NCBI RefSeq assembly: GCF_964275005.1
Contig: NC_092702.1
Span: 33,765,816-33,829,815 of the forward strand
Direction: 5' to 3'
DNA length: 64,000 bases
Origin: Diadema setosum
Taxonomy: Eukaryota > Echinodermata > Echinoidea > Diadematoida > Diadematidae
The notes beneath the pieces are model-generated. The model was not told where the DNA came from. It worked only from the letters and a program-made list of their open reading frames with translations, and did not search any database. The first letter of the stretch is position 1; each line of letters begins with the position of its first letter. The translations under genes and the position numbers were made by a program. Shown here in pieces: positions 23,790-34,306 of this stretch.

Positions 23790-26700
23790 CTTTGTATATC
23801 TATAATCCATCTGTCTATTTGTATGTCTGTGTGATCTACATGAACAAATAATAATGGCCTTCACTGATACATGGCCGCAGGGCTTTAGCATTATTCTTCT
23901 AGGGTGGATCCTTTTGGTGCCTGCATAAAGCAGGTACTCATATCACACTCAAAAACTTTGGGAAACAAGCAATGTACATTTGATCTCTGAAAATAAATGA
24001 CAAAAACTGAAAAAAGTAATTCCCGGACAAAATGGACTTGTATGCCATGCAATTTCAGTAATACCCATCTTCCACACGTAATCTTTATGCGATTGGTGTC
24101 AATTACTTGGTTAGAAGATGGATAACTTGATCTACGGAGGAAAATTATCTTGTTTGAAAGCAGTGCCATCGCGTCCCGAGACTCACCAATCATTTTGCGG
24201 ATCTGATGGAGCATGAAGCTTTGACCTTTGACCTTGATGATGGCGAACTCGATTCCGTCATCGACAAAGCCTTTCTCGCAGTAGAACTCTTTCATGTACC
24301 GATTGGCGCTGGGATCGTTAAACAGCCTGGAGGTGTGGAGGAGAATACAGGCAATATGATAATCTTTCCCTAGGAGGAAAATAGATATCACAGATTCTCT
24401 ATGCTAAAACATGAATGAACTTTGATACCTGTATTGAATTCAGTGATAGAATCACAAATACGTGTACAAAGTATCGTCAGAAAAAGCAGTGTTAAAAAGT
24501 GATGTGGTATGATGGCTTGGACTGAAATCTACTCAAGAATGTAATATGGCTAATAATTCTTGTTTAGTCAAATGCTTGCTCATACAAGGAGAAACACTTC
24601 AAATGCATGTCCTGAGTAAGATATGTCAATTATTAGAGGACATGACAATTGCATTGTCTTGGTTTTGCATTACAGTTCCATTTGCAAGACAACTTGCAGT
24701 ATTCCTAAACAAAAGAAAGAAAGAAAGATGGTGTTTAGCACAGTTTATTTGTAAGCTTGTTGAGAATTGAATAGGTAATTCACTTTTGTTTTACTCTATC
24801 CTCTTCAATAGAAAGATACAGGGGTCTGGCTATGGATCAGTCATATCTGGAGTCAAAAGGGGCCTGAGCTTTCGATCCTTACAGAATCTTTGTCAGAGGC
24901 AAAATGACAAACAGGCAGGGAAAGCAATCACATCTTAATAAGGACTACACACAACAAGAACAGTCAGGGGAGGGCCAGGGACACAGAACAAAGAAAACAA
25001 AAGGGAAGGGTTGGAATTCATGGGCAATGAGTCCAACAAAAGGGAGGGGGATTAGAGCAGGAGGGTGGACAGTCAAGAGGCAATGGAGGGTCAGTGATGA
25101 TCTCAGGGATCAAGGGGGAGGGGGGGGGGGGGAACAACCTGTGAAAGATAAGGATGAATACTAAACTTCCCTGACTGTTCTTGTTGTATTTTGTCCTAAT
25201 TATGTGATTGCTTTCCCCGGCCTGTTTTCCCTTTTGCCTCTGACAAAGATTCTGCTAGGATCAAAAGATCAGGCCCTTTTTTACTCCATTTTACTCCATT
25301 GGCTCGCCACTACTGGATAAGCAGTTTTCAGCTGCTTTTTTTTTTCTACATTAAATTCTATAATCTGTCACAAAAACTGCCTCGCTTGCTGATGCTGAGC
25401 AAGCCCAATTTTATATCATGTGTACACTGAAAGGAAAAGGAATCCATTTTGAACTTCAATGCAAATCTTATTGCTAGTCTACACACTTGATACCTGCTTT
25501 TGGACAGTATCAACTCTGAATTGACTTCACAATACCCTCTTTCAAACTACAGAATAACAATTAGGTCTGAGAAGCTTGGACAATGCGTCACATTCTAATC
25601 TTGTTTACAGATCCTGTGGAAAGCTGATAAAAGGGTGTGTCAAGACTGAAATGTACTGTGCAACTTTATGGTGACTGACCCATTCCAAAGTTTGAATGCA
25701 AGAAACAGAGAGAGAGAATCAATATACACTCACTTTCCCGAAGTGAAGTTGTGAAAGTTGTGGGTGCCAATGTACTTCTGTAATTGTGTGTTCACTTCTG
25801 TCATCTTCTCATCTGGAAAGGGGAAAAAAAGTAACACTGAATTTATATACTAGGTAACCTCTTTGGCCTCTTTATCACTGCATGGAGCTGAAATTCAGAT
25901 TCTTAATTGTGAACTTTCACCAAACGTGAGCTGCTGAACGCCCACAATTTCACCTATCAAAACACACATTATTTCCAAAAACTATCAATAAACAAGACAA
26001 TGAAAATAAAATTGAAACTGGGTTAAAACCCTTTGAAAAGTATTGTTATCATTACATGATATTTGGTCAAGAATATTTATAGAATGACAGAGCCGTCAAT
26101 ATACTTTGTGAAGAAGGGTCAAAATGCTTTGAAAAAAAAAAAAATATTATGATTAAATGCTATTTAGCCAAGAATATTTATCGTATGACAGAGCCGTCAA
26201 AATACTTCATGAAGAAGGGTTAAAATGCTTTAAAAAATATCATTATTACATGATATTTGATCAAGAATATTCATCGTATGACAGAGCCGTCAAAATACTT
26301 CATGAAGGGTTAAAATGCTTTGAAAAAAAAAAAATACTATCATCACATGACATTTGGCCACGAATATCAATTGAATGACAGAGACGTCAAAATACTTTGT
26401 GAAGAGAAAATCACCTGTAACTCTGTATTTCTCCATAGAGATGTCCTCTAGGGGTGTGAAGGCAAAGGTGGGAAGTAAGTACATGTAGGTCCGGTACTCG
26501 CAGTTATTTTTGCTGTTGAATCCCCCTGTCGTCCGCTTCACTCCTATCACAGGGAAACACAAAAGTGGACAAATTCATTTCTTCACATTCATTCCAGATC
26601 AAAGATTAGAAACTATTGCTCATGTAAGTTTTAAGCTTGACTTATCAAGAGGACACCACATACAGGACAGAAATGTACTTAGGATCTAGTACTGTATACG

Positions 26701-29180
26701 CCATACATTTAGCAGGTCTAAATTTTTGCGAATTGGGACTTACCGACGATTTCATGAGTGGTTAAATTCGCGATTGTGGAGTGCTGTACTGAATGAAGAA
26801 ATGTATATGTGTGCGTCACATTTATATCAAGATCAGAGTCATTATTTTGGCTTGTTTTTAATTTCGTAAATTATAAAATAGCACCTGACTCGCGAAATTC
26901 ACGAAAATAAAAACCTTACAAAATATTTGGCGTATACAGTAAATGAGGGAAAAGGTGTCTCATAAGAGACACTTATTTTATTGTAATGAAAAATTATGAC
27001 GTTCTGAGACAAAAAGTTTATCATTTGTGTCCAAAGCACCTTATTGGTCAATACAAATGTTAATATATGTACTTGTTTGGATAAATTTTGTACATGTGAT
27101 ATAGAATGATAAATATCTCAGTGGGAGAGAAAAAAAAAAGGAAAAGAAAAAAAGTTCTAATAGAACAAGACACAACATGACAAGACAAGACAAGACAAGA
27201 CTGAATAAAACATGAATGATTATCCTACCCATGACTTTGATAGCTTCTGGCAAGTGCTTGTTGATTTTCTCCACAAGATTGTCTAGCAGGAGGAGCTTGA
27301 GTGAGACAACCTGACCAGCTGCCGACACGCCCTTGTCCGTCCGGGCACACCGCTGGAAGTTCATCTTGCCCATGTTTTGACCGTGATCCGGTGGAATGGC
27401 ACCGGACTTGACCAATGCCTTGACCAGGTCTTCCTCGATGGTTGGCACTCCAGGATTTCTAGGAGAGGAAGAGAAAACAATGGTTGTAAAGAAAGAGGTG
27501 CTATTTGCTGAGAGTCGTTTACAAATGTAAACTAAATTGTCCACTTTGGAATTTTTTATTTTGATGTTTGCCATGAATCACTGACATGGCTGCAATGCAG
27601 AAAAATGTGCTGAATTATCTGGTCTCCTGTCACTCCGTAGGCCTATGGGTCTATGGCTGCTATACACAGGTTAAAATCTACTGCAGGAAACAAAACTGGT
27701 GGCCTCTGGCCATGTTAGACAGGTGGCCACTATACACAAGGTCTGTAACTTAGCATTTCTTTCGGAGGATTTTTCAGTGGCCCCATAGGGCAGGTGGCCA
27801 CTACAGACAGGTGACTACTTACTTCTGCATGCCGACATAGTTGGCACCGGCATAAGACAGTAACATAGCAACCTTCCTCTTCATAACCTTGGTAGGTCTC
27901 TCATCCCTACTTCCATTGGTTGTTGTACTCCCCACATCACTCTGAAGAGAGAAAGAGAAAGGGGCAGAAACATAAAGAGTGGTACAAGTTGTTAACTCAA
28001 AATTCTTCAAAACTTTGGTGAGACTTCAGGCACAAGGATGTAAGGCTGACTACACGGACCTACACGGCTGCTACATGGCAGCCGCAAGGACCATCCCGGA
28101 TTGCTCGGCCAACACGGCAGTCCCGGATAACGCTGGATGTTTTTGACCTCCAAAAGTTGCCGTGTTGGCCTCCCGGATGTCCAAGGATGTCCAAGGCGTC
28201 AACACAGATCTCTCCCCAGATCACCCCGGATCTGATCCGGGGTGATCCGCCATTTCTATGTGACTGGGGGTATTGGCTAACGTGAATATAATCACCACAT
28301 AACGTACAGTAAGCTTTGGGGCTTACAATAGACATTATTAAATGAACACCAAATTCAGAGTATGTTCTTTTTTAAGGGCATTCCACTTTTTGTTTGTCAA
28401 AAACTTCATTCCACAGGTTTCTTTTATCAGCTTTCTGTTTCTGTACTGTCAAAATACTTTGTAATGACTGTTGACATTTTGCAATTGTGATGTACTCAGT
28501 ACCTACACGTATCATTTTTGTAAATTCTTTACTTAAGCCTTCACTATGTGAATAGTTCATTTCTGTCAAAGTGATCATTGATAGTAAAAATGTCATCATG
28601 TTTTGTATACAGACTACATGTAAGGTATTTCCGATGTATAAAATAGATGCTACAATTCCAGTAACATTGATGTAAAATCTAGAATGTCTTTGAACAGGTA
28701 CTGTACCTTGGCATAAACAGTGGGTGTAAAGGATAATTTGACATACATTCTCATTTAATGGATTAAATGATTCATTTGATACCAACAAAGACATTCAATA
28801 TAAATGACAACAAAATATCTCACACATATTTATGTTTACAACCTTCATACACACCACAGAAGTGTAAAGAATCTACACATGGCAACGATATTTGATTGTA
28901 GAAAAAAAAAGAGAAATATTGAATTATTTTTTTTTTTTTGTATTTTTTTTTTTACAATAACCAATAATCACATCACCTCTGTTCTGAGTTTCTTGGAGTC
29001 TCCCTGCTCTGCCCCACTGGCCGGTCTCTTGTTTTCTCCCCCCTCTGCCTTCCCAGCCGACTCCCCGCTTGAGCCCTGCTGAGGGACAGCTGCAGCTGCC
29101 GACGCCGAAGGGACGACATCCGCCATTTTGAAAGACAACACGGCAGACTTGATCAGTCCCCTCAGTGTTTGACGAATCAT
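19126..29180 (-). CDS. PUS1: PUS1, tRNA pseudouridine synthase A homologue (complete, 11 exons)
   Basis: Eleven exons (29180-28977, 27941-27823, 27458-27229, 26543-26415, 25812-25734, 24326-24187, 23679-23564, 22836-22762, 21807-21737, 21091-21022, 19524-19126) join in frame to 543 residues. The TruA-type synthase fold is clear: [10 protein letters not shown] near residues 98-107, the catalytic loop [14 protein letters not shown] with Asp149, [25 protein letters not shown], the [16 protein letters not shown] motif and WGNDGLHEP. From family knowledge it isomerises uridine to pseudouridine in tRNA and other RNAs, in nucleus and mitochondria. An in-frame TAG at 29195-29193 fixes ATG 29180 as the longest start; a second ATG at 29126 gives a 525-residue form. 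The last exon adds a long Ser/Thr/Glu-rich tail, so the protein is about 115 residues longer than human PUS1. Exon 8 is only 25 codons and was found by alignment to the family. Confidence 0.96.
20069..20633. mobile_element. TTAA-flanked inverted-repeat element, about 565 bp
   Basis: The termini are TTAAAGGACAAGTTCACCTT and AGGTGAACTTGTCCTTTAA; the arms pair for well over 150 bp. It lies in PUS1 intron 10. Its right TTAA is also the left TTAA of the next element. Confidence 0.88.
20630..20993. mobile_element. near-perfect 364-bp palindrome flanked by TTAA
   Basis: TTAAGGGGATGGCTAGTAAC and GTTACTAGCCATCCCCTTTAA-type ends begin arms that pair almost throughout, meeting near 20810. It abuts the 20069-20633 element. 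There is no coding frame. Confidence 0.9.
21022..21091 (-). CDS. PUS1: PUS1 exon 10
   Basis: The acceptor is tccacag before 21091 and the donor is gtgagt at 21021. It encodes [20 protein letters not shown] and REA, a basic helical segment that is not conserved in human PUS1. It is supported by good splice sites and by in-frame joining on both sides rather than by homology. Confidence 0.75.
21737..21807 (-). CDS. PUS1: PUS1 exon 9
   Basis: The acceptor is ttctgcag and the donor is gtatcc at 21736. It encodes [20 protein letters not shown] and YNK; the HIYP(N/T)II motif is conserved. It ends in phase 2. The donor was chosen to keep the frame open into exon 10; gtgagg inside the exon is an alternative. 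Confidence 0.85.
22215..22440. mobile_element. short element with CAGGGCT-type ends
   Basis: It begins CAGGGCTCAACATTAG and ends GTTAGTGTCAAGCTCTG, imperfect inverted repeats. The interior repeats GGGCCACCAAA/GGGCTACCGAAA. CAGGG-type ends are known in hAT elements, but no target duplication was established. Confidence 0.5.
22762..22836 (-). CDS. PUS1: PUS1 exon 8 (25 codons)
   Basis: The acceptor is cttcaaaag before 22836 and the donor is gtaagt at 22761. It has exactly 25 codons encoding [19 protein letters not shown] and TFDECR, matching family positions with the conserved GNDGLHEP motif. Joined to exon 9 it aligns to vertebrate PUS1 with no gap. Confidence 0.92.
23564..23679 (-). CDS. PUS1: PUS1 exon 7
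   Basis: The acceptor is gtctcag and the donor is gtgagt at 23563. It encodes [20 protein letters not shown] and [14 protein letters not shown], matching the end of the synthase domain. It ends in phase 0. Confidence 0.94.
23731..23787 (+). repeat. (TCTA)n microsatellite
   Basis: About 14 tetranucleotide units lie in PUS1 intron 6, about 50 nt from exon 7. Confidence 0.97.
24187..24326 (-). CDS. PUS1: PUS1 exon 6
   Basis: The acceptor is acctccag and the donor is gtgagt at 24186. It encodes [20 protein letters not shown] and [18 protein letters not shown], the second signature of eukaryotic PUS1. It ends in phase 1. Confidence 0.96.
24848..25288. mobile_element. inverted-repeat element, about 440 bp
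   Basis: The left arm GGGGCCTGAGCTTTCGATCC and right arm GGATCAAAAGATCAGGCCC pair imperfectly, and pairing continues through CTTTGTCAGAGGCAAAA/TTTTGCCTCTGACAAAG. The loop is G/A-rich. It lies in PUS1 intron 5. Confidence 0.8.
25734..25812 (-). CDS. PUS1: PUS1 exon 5
   Basis: The acceptor is ctttccag and the donor is gtgagt at 25733. It encodes [20 protein letters not shown] and NFTSG, the conserved [10 protein letters not shown] motif. It ends in phase 2. Confidence 0.94.
26025..26405 (+). repeat. four-copy tandem repeat, period about 97 bp
   Basis: The motif GACAGAGCCGTCAA (GACAGAGACGTCAA in the last copy) starts at 26086, 26187, 26280 and 26377, with similar flanks including GAATATTTAT and AAAATGCTTTGAAAAA. 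It lies in PUS1 intron 4 right beside the exon 4 donor. Confidence 0.9.
26415..26543 (-). CDS. PUS1: PUS1 exon 4
   Basis: The acceptor is gtgatag and the donor is gtgatt at 26414. It encodes [19 protein letters not shown] and MYLLPTFAF, both conserved in the family. A 97-bp tandem repeat begins about ten bases into the following intron. Confidence 0.95.
26690..26941. mobile_element. TACTGTA-ended inverted-repeat element, divergent type
   Basis: It has perfect 14-bp terminal repeats TACTGTATACGCCA/TGGCGTATACAGTA and inner TTCGCGA motifs. It lies in PUS1 intron 3. It shares the terminal heptamer and CGCGAAA content with the copies at 4754 and 10628. Confidence 0.75.
27229..27458 (-). CDS. PUS1: PUS1 exon 3 (catalytic aspartate)
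   Basis: The acceptor is ctcctag and the donor is gtagga at 27228. It carries [14 protein letters not shown], then [19 protein letters not shown] with the catalytic Asp149, then [13 protein letters not shown]. It ends in phase 1. Confidence 0.96.
27823..27941 (-). CDS. PUS1: PUS1 exon 2
   Basis: The acceptor is tctcttcag and the donor is gtaagt at 27822. It encodes residues 69-107 plus two bases of Lys108, including [19 protein letters not shown], the first strand of the synthase domain. Confidence 0.93.
28220..28246. repeat. perfect 13-bp-arm palindrome
   Basis: ATCACCCCGGATC and GATCCGGGGTGAT are separated by one base, in a GC-rich patch of PUS1 intron 1. It may be part of a dispersed repeat; no function is visible. 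Confidence 0.6.
28977..29180 (-). CDS. PUS1: PUS1 exon 1 (two start codons)
   Basis: It has 68 codons, from ATG 29180 to the donor gtgatg at 28976. Residues 1-18 ([18 protein letters not shown]) are basic and amphipathic, like a mitochondrial presequence. Met19 (29126-29124) begins [13 protein letters not shown], an Ala-rich start followed by a lysine/arginine and acidic stretch. The region after that is low complexity and poorly conserved. Confidence 0.88.
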
Positions 29181-29195
29181 CAATGTGAGAATCTA
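29124..29195 (-). promoter_or_regulatory. PUS1 dual translation start region
   Basis: Reading the minus strand, an in-frame TAG (29195-29193) precedes ATG1 (29180), which has a weak context with T at -3 and A at +4. ATG2 (29126) sits in CAAAATGGCGG, with A at -3 and G at +4. That is a strong context, close to the TISU/YY1-type motif of short 5' leaders. Leaky scanning or a second transcription start could make both products. Confidence 0.6.
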
Positions 29196-31033
29196 CTCAG
29201 GACTGCTTCTGCACTCTTTCATGCGTCACACCTGATAGAAAACTGATCAGATAAGCATAAAATTCAGAATTAATCCTACTCAAATCTTCAAGTATGCGCA
29301 TAGAACAGAGTGCAGTTATTGCTGATTTATATTTGAGCTAAAACATCACAGAGAAATATTCATTTCCGAAGGAATGTACAATATTTCATGATGAACAAGC
29401 ACATATATTTGTCACATCCATTAATTGAAATCTTCCTGATACAGTAGTACTAAGTTAGGGTGCGTGATTGGGCATATTCACAAAGGTATCCCGATAAAAC
29501 TTTTTCTCTCATACAATATTCATTACATTTTACCTTTTTATCATATTATGAAATGTAGAAGAAATTTTTTTATATCAACCATCTAATATTGCAACAATTC
29601 AGCATATATGATAACTTTACAAAGTACATATATAACTGCTGAATTATTGTCAAAACGAATGTTACATCTTTACACCAACCAATGAGAATTGCAGAGTGAT
29701 ATCATTTTGTACAATTTGCATGTCACTGTGACCGAGGTAACATTTTAGAAAAAAAAAACACATTGCACTCCAAGATGCACACCATTCCATAACCTTAAAC
29801 TGTTGATATTGGAACCTTGTTATAAAGAGGTCAGAGATAACAAAACCCTCTAAAATAACAAAGTGATTTTGTAGGTCCCGACTCTTTACATTTCTTTGTT
29901 TTTGTACCTTGATACAGTGAGAAACCTGATATGTATGTATATAACAAGGTTGTTGTTGTGGTTTTTAGGTACATGTATTTGTTAAAAGGAGGTAATCCCC
30001 TGTATCATTTGATTTCACTGGAGCTCGGTTTCGGTTTGTCTGACAATATTCTCCTAATCACATCAACTGGAACACTGAGTGATGTATCCCTTTTAATTTA
30101 CTTCTATTCTAATGAATTCTTCTATCACCAATATACATTATCTATTAAATACATGGTTGGCTATGAATCCATTGTGGTCTGAGAAACAAGCTGTGTGAAG
30201 ACAACGGCATTTGTACAGCATGTTTGTAAAATCATTTGGAACAGATCTATCAATATGAGCAGGAGAGGAAGCTGTACCTATACAAGTACAGTTGACTCCC
30301 ATTATAATGAAGTCCTCTGGACTGGCAGTTTTCTTTCGTTATATTGAAATTTTGTTACAACCGAACAAATAAACAATAAAAAAACAAAGAACTGGTAATG
30401 ATGTGGCCTGAATTTTTATTTTGTTGTAACCGGAATTTAACCGTGTTTGTTATGATGGGAGTGCACTGTACCTATAATGGGAAATAATTATCTCTTCTTC
30501 TCAATGGAGATCTTCCTTGTGGAGCAAAACATGTCAGTCATTCTCTGTAATCATGGCAATGTATATTCATGAGGATATCATAAGAAGAATTGCAGTACTC
30601 AAGAAAGAAATGACACCTCACATAAATTCTCAAACCATAAAAGACACATCAAGGAAATATTTTGCTTCATTTTCTCTGCAGCTTTTAATACCTTAAAAAC
30701 TATACAAATGTCTGTATTCAATCTGTACCACATTATGAAATCCTTCTACAAATGATTCAACAAAGATTTAGAACAATCAATGTTTTATACAAAAACTTTC
30801 TTGATCAACAAAACCTAGGAATGTTAAAACCAAAATTTTTTCACACATTATCCTACTCATGAACATTAGCGGAAAGAAGTTTGGCATACGACCCGTGTGA
30901 ACATACTTGCATTATGCTGATACATGTACTAAATATGGAATACCGGTATGCACTCACTGTAACATTTGCACATTCAATGAAACTGATTTTCAACATGGTA
31001 ATTAAAAGTCTGACTATACCTGTATGTTTCAAA

Positions 31034-31216
31034 GGGGTCTAGGGCAATTGTACCCCCTGGGCAAATCCCCCGGACCCTTCCCCTGGCCCTAATCCTAATC
31101 CTAATCCTGAACCTAACCCAAACTCCTAACCCTAACCCTAATCTTTACTCTAACCTAACCATTAACCAGTATTTAGCTGGGGGGTAATTGCCCTCTGGGG
31201 GTAATTGTCCGGATAC
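31034..31216 (-). repeat. element with degenerate telomeric (CCCTAA) repeats, copy 2
   Basis: It is the reverse-complement relative of 2054-2271: GGGGTCTAGGGCAATTG at one end, CCTAACCCTAACCCTAA inside, and GGGGGTAATTGTCCGGATAC at the other end. It lies upstream of PUS1. Confidence 0.8.
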
Positions 31217-31697
31217 AGTTTTAAAGTTATTGATTTATCACAAATACTACGCCAATATGGTGTTCTACACTACTCTTTTGCAAGACTGCAAGAAAGATGC
31301 ATATTGGCAAATAAATTGCAAAGCTACAAGAGTACATCAAAGTACCATGAACTGAATACACCTTGTACTTAGTAACCAAAATTGCTCCTTCAAAAGTTTT
31401 TAAAAGGAAATGCTTGTATTGTATAACTAACACAGTTTTATTTTCTTATTGATCAAATTTTTGCTCAATATTCTCAACAGTAATGTACTTGTGTGTGTAT
31501 GAGATGGTGGTCATAGTGGTTGTGGTGGGGGGGGGGGGGGAGAGTGTGGTGCACACACATCACATGTCACTGTACGAGTGTTTGAAATTTGCATGTGTAC
31601 ATTGTACACTGCACTTGTAGCAAAGTACAATTTGTACATTGTATCAGTAGATAGAAACTTGCCTTCATCACAAAATTTCATCAGCAAGAAATAATAA

Positions 31698-32770
31698 CAA
31701 CAAGAGACCCGCGGGTCTAGCGCTCACCTGAGTATCGCAAGTTCACCTTTCACGCAGTCACTAATCTAAATTATTCACAGCTCTACTAAAATTTGACCAG
31801 GCTTCTCAAGTAGAAGATGAAAATGTACAATAAGGGCCGAAATTTTTAAAGATTCCTTCATTTGGGGGGATTGGGGGCCCCCTGGGGCCCTCTGGGTGGG
31901 GCATGGTGCCCATTTTGATAAATTGAGATCCTGACCCCCTAGGGATGCTACCTGCCAAGTTTGACGAAAATCCATCATGAGGTTTTCAGGAAGAAGATGA
32001 AAATGTACAATTCAGGCCCCCATTTGGACCTTCCCAACCCCCCCCCCCCCCTGCCCCCAAGAGGGGCACCCCTGGATTTGCTATGAACAAACTTGAAACT
32101 ACAGTCATTAATGTACTCACTCATAGTATTATCTTAGCTCTATAACTTCTGATTCTAGAGAAGATTTTTAAAGATTCCTTCATTTTGGGGGGTTTGGCCC
32201 CACTGGGGCCCCTGGGTGGGGCATGGTGCCCATTTTAACAAATTGAGATCCTAACACCCTAGGGATACTACCTGCCAAGTTTGGTGAAAATTGGTCATGG
32301 GGTTCTCAAGAAGAAGATGAAAATGTATAATTTAGGCCCCATTAGGACCCCTCCCCACCCCCCTCCCCTGGGTCCCAAGGGGGGCACCCCTGATTCTGCC
32401 ATGAACAAACTTGAAACTGCAGTCATCAATGTACTAACTCATAGTATTAACTTAGCTCTATCACTTCTGGTTCTAGAGAAGAAGATTTTTACAGATTCCT
32501 TAATTTTGGGGGGTTTGGGCCCCCCTGGGGGCCCCCTGGGTGGGGCATGGTGCCCATTTTAACAAATTGAGTTCCTAACCCCCTAGGGATGCTACCTGCC
32601 AAGTTTGATGAAAATCGGTCTTGGGGTTTTCAAGAAGAAGATAAAAATGTAAAAGTTTACGCACGACGGACGACGCACGACGGACGACGCACGACGCACG
32701 ACGCACGACGGACGCCGGACGAAGGGCGATCGCAATAGCTCACTTGAGCCTTTGGCTCAGGTGAGCTAAT
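31698..32770. mobile_element. dispersed repeat with GACGCACGACG tail
   Basis: Three diverged units of about 300 bp share GATGAAAATGTA, CTACCTGCCAAGTTTG and GGGGCATGGTGCCCATTTT. They are followed by a (GACGGACGACGCACGAC) tract. Related ends (CTAGCGCTCACCTGAG and CTCAGGTGAGCTA) are inverted. A diverged copy is at 57300-57560. Confidence 0.75.
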
Positions 32771-33570
32771 AAAACCCAACATATCTCCACTCAATAATCA
32801 TTAATTACAAATAAGAGAGAAAATGTAGAGAAAAATCTTAGGGGAGGGGGACAAATATGTGTAATACAATCAATGCCTCAATATTACAATGTTTTGTGCA
32901 AATGATTCCTTCATGAACAGTTTTTACAGACTAAAGTTCTGATCGATATCATCATTATGACAGGCCATAACGAAAATGTGAATATGTGTAGACTTCAACA
33001 CACAATGCTATTCAAAAATACTGAATAATCCTTCTGACCATGAGTCCATTTTAACAAGCCAATCCAAATATATGTAACTAGTGTTCTTTACAAGATACAC
33101 AGTAACATGCAACACAGCTGAGCAACTAAATGAAATTGACTTGGATGTCATGTTAGACATTTTCGTGATTTGAAAGGCCACTTCACACCACAGATTAAAT
33201 TGTCTTCAGTAAAAGTTGTTAAAAGAAAAGTAGCCAACTTTAAGAATTTCTCTGAAAAGGCTAATGCAATCAGACATAAATTTACAGCAACGGTTTCACC
33301 TTTTCTTGAAATTTGTCTTCGGTTCAAATGGCAAAACTGACTCTTATTGTCAAGCCTTTGCCAGAATATTCATGCCTACCCAACTGCAAGGCACTCACCT
33401 CATACAATGTATGGTTAAATTATCCTGCAGTATTTTGTTCTAATCAAACACCGAGTGGCATTTGTGACTACAGCACTTCATTCCAACAGACTGCAGAAAC
33501 ATTGTAGTCATTTACAATGAACACATTGCATTGTCCTTCTGTGGCATTCCCTAACCCCTAAAGACAAAAA

Positions 33571-33603
33571 GACAAACAAACAAACAAACAAACAAACAAA
33601 CAC
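33571..33603 (+). repeat. (AAAC)n microsatellite
   Basis: About eight units of a four-base repeat lie downstream of GPAA1. Confidence 0.95.
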
Positions 33604-33950
33604 ACAAAATTCCATTCCATCTGGTAAGAAATTGTAAGGCTGCAAAGAGCAGGCATGTGCAGGTAGATCGCAGTAGCAGGGAAGATGTGACATACAGTGT
33701 ATGTTTTTCTACAAAGTGTATGTGGTGGCAAGACAATACTTGACCTGCCTGCCAATATTGCAAAACATGACCCTAATATGTATTCTACTATGAACTTATC
33801 TAAATCATATTTTCTATCATGTTCTTGTTTCAAAGTCAATATCAAACATCATCAAACATTTTGGGTTTTTTTTTTGTTGTTAATTTGTGCATTACTGAAA
33901 CACTGTTTTTCTGTTTGACAATCAAGCTTATCATGAAGTATTTTCATCAC

Positions 33951-33956
33951 TTTATT
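33951..33956 (-). promoter_or_regulatory. candidate polyadenylation signal of GPAA1
   Basis: It reads AATAAA on the minus strand, about 350 nt beyond the GPAA1 stop. If used, the inverted-repeat element at 33962-34131 lies inside the 3' UTR. Confidence 0.4.
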
Positions 33957-33961
33957 TCACC

Positions 33962-34131
33962 TGGAGGTGTTTCATAAAGCTGTTCGTAAAGTTACGAATG
34001 ACTTACGAGCGACTGGTGATCAGTTCTTGTGCTGAATTATGGAAATTCTGATAAGTATAGCACATCAGAACTGATAACCAGTCGCTCGCAAGTTGTTTGT
34101 AACTTTACGAACAGCTTTATGAAACAGGGCC
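33962..34131. mobile_element. short inverted-repeat element, GTGTTTCATAAAGC family
   Basis: The arms GGTGTTTCATAAAGCTGTTC and GAACAGCTTTATGAAAC, with inner arms CGAGCGACTGG/CCAGTCGCTCG, form a 170-bp hairpin. It is probably inside the GPAA1 3' UTR. Confidence 0.8.
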
Positions 34132-34306
34132 TAACCAGTGCAAGACTGTCTATGCTGTTCTGTCTGCCAGTGTGTATACATGTCGATAAATTCATAAAGC
34201 ATGATCAAGAATTTGCTTCCACTGCTGTGTTATGGACACCATATTTTGTTTGGGACATATTCTTTTACCATACGTTACAAGCACATTATTAGTCCGTACA
34301 CTATTA

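Larger units (their letters stand above)
19525..28976 (-). other. PUS1 introns
   Basis: The ten introns are 364 bp to 1.5 kb long. Intron 10 (19525-21021) holds the paired TTAA elements, intron 5 (24327-25733) a 440-bp inverted repeat, intron 4 the 97-bp tandem repeat, intron 3 a TACTGTA element, and intron 2 two copies of an AGGTGGCCACTA motif near 27720 and 27792. Introns 1, 8 and 9 show nothing gene-like. Confidence 0.75.
29196..33950. other. PUS1-GPAA1 intergenic region
   Basis: It contains the second telomere-like element and the 31698-32770 repeat. The PUS1 promoter should lie just right of 29195, but no TATA box or other core motif is convincing. Confidence 0.6.

Noticed and set aside
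28372..28794. 140-codon minus-strand open frame in PUS1 intron 1
   Set aside because: No domain, no composition bias typical of coding, no partner exons; it lies wholly inside an intron and is plausible by chance in AT-rich DNA.
31698..32770. CRISPR-like appearance of the repeated GACGCACGACG tract
   Set aside because: Units are contiguous with no spacers, and the DNA is eukaryotic; this is a tandem repeat inside a dispersed element.
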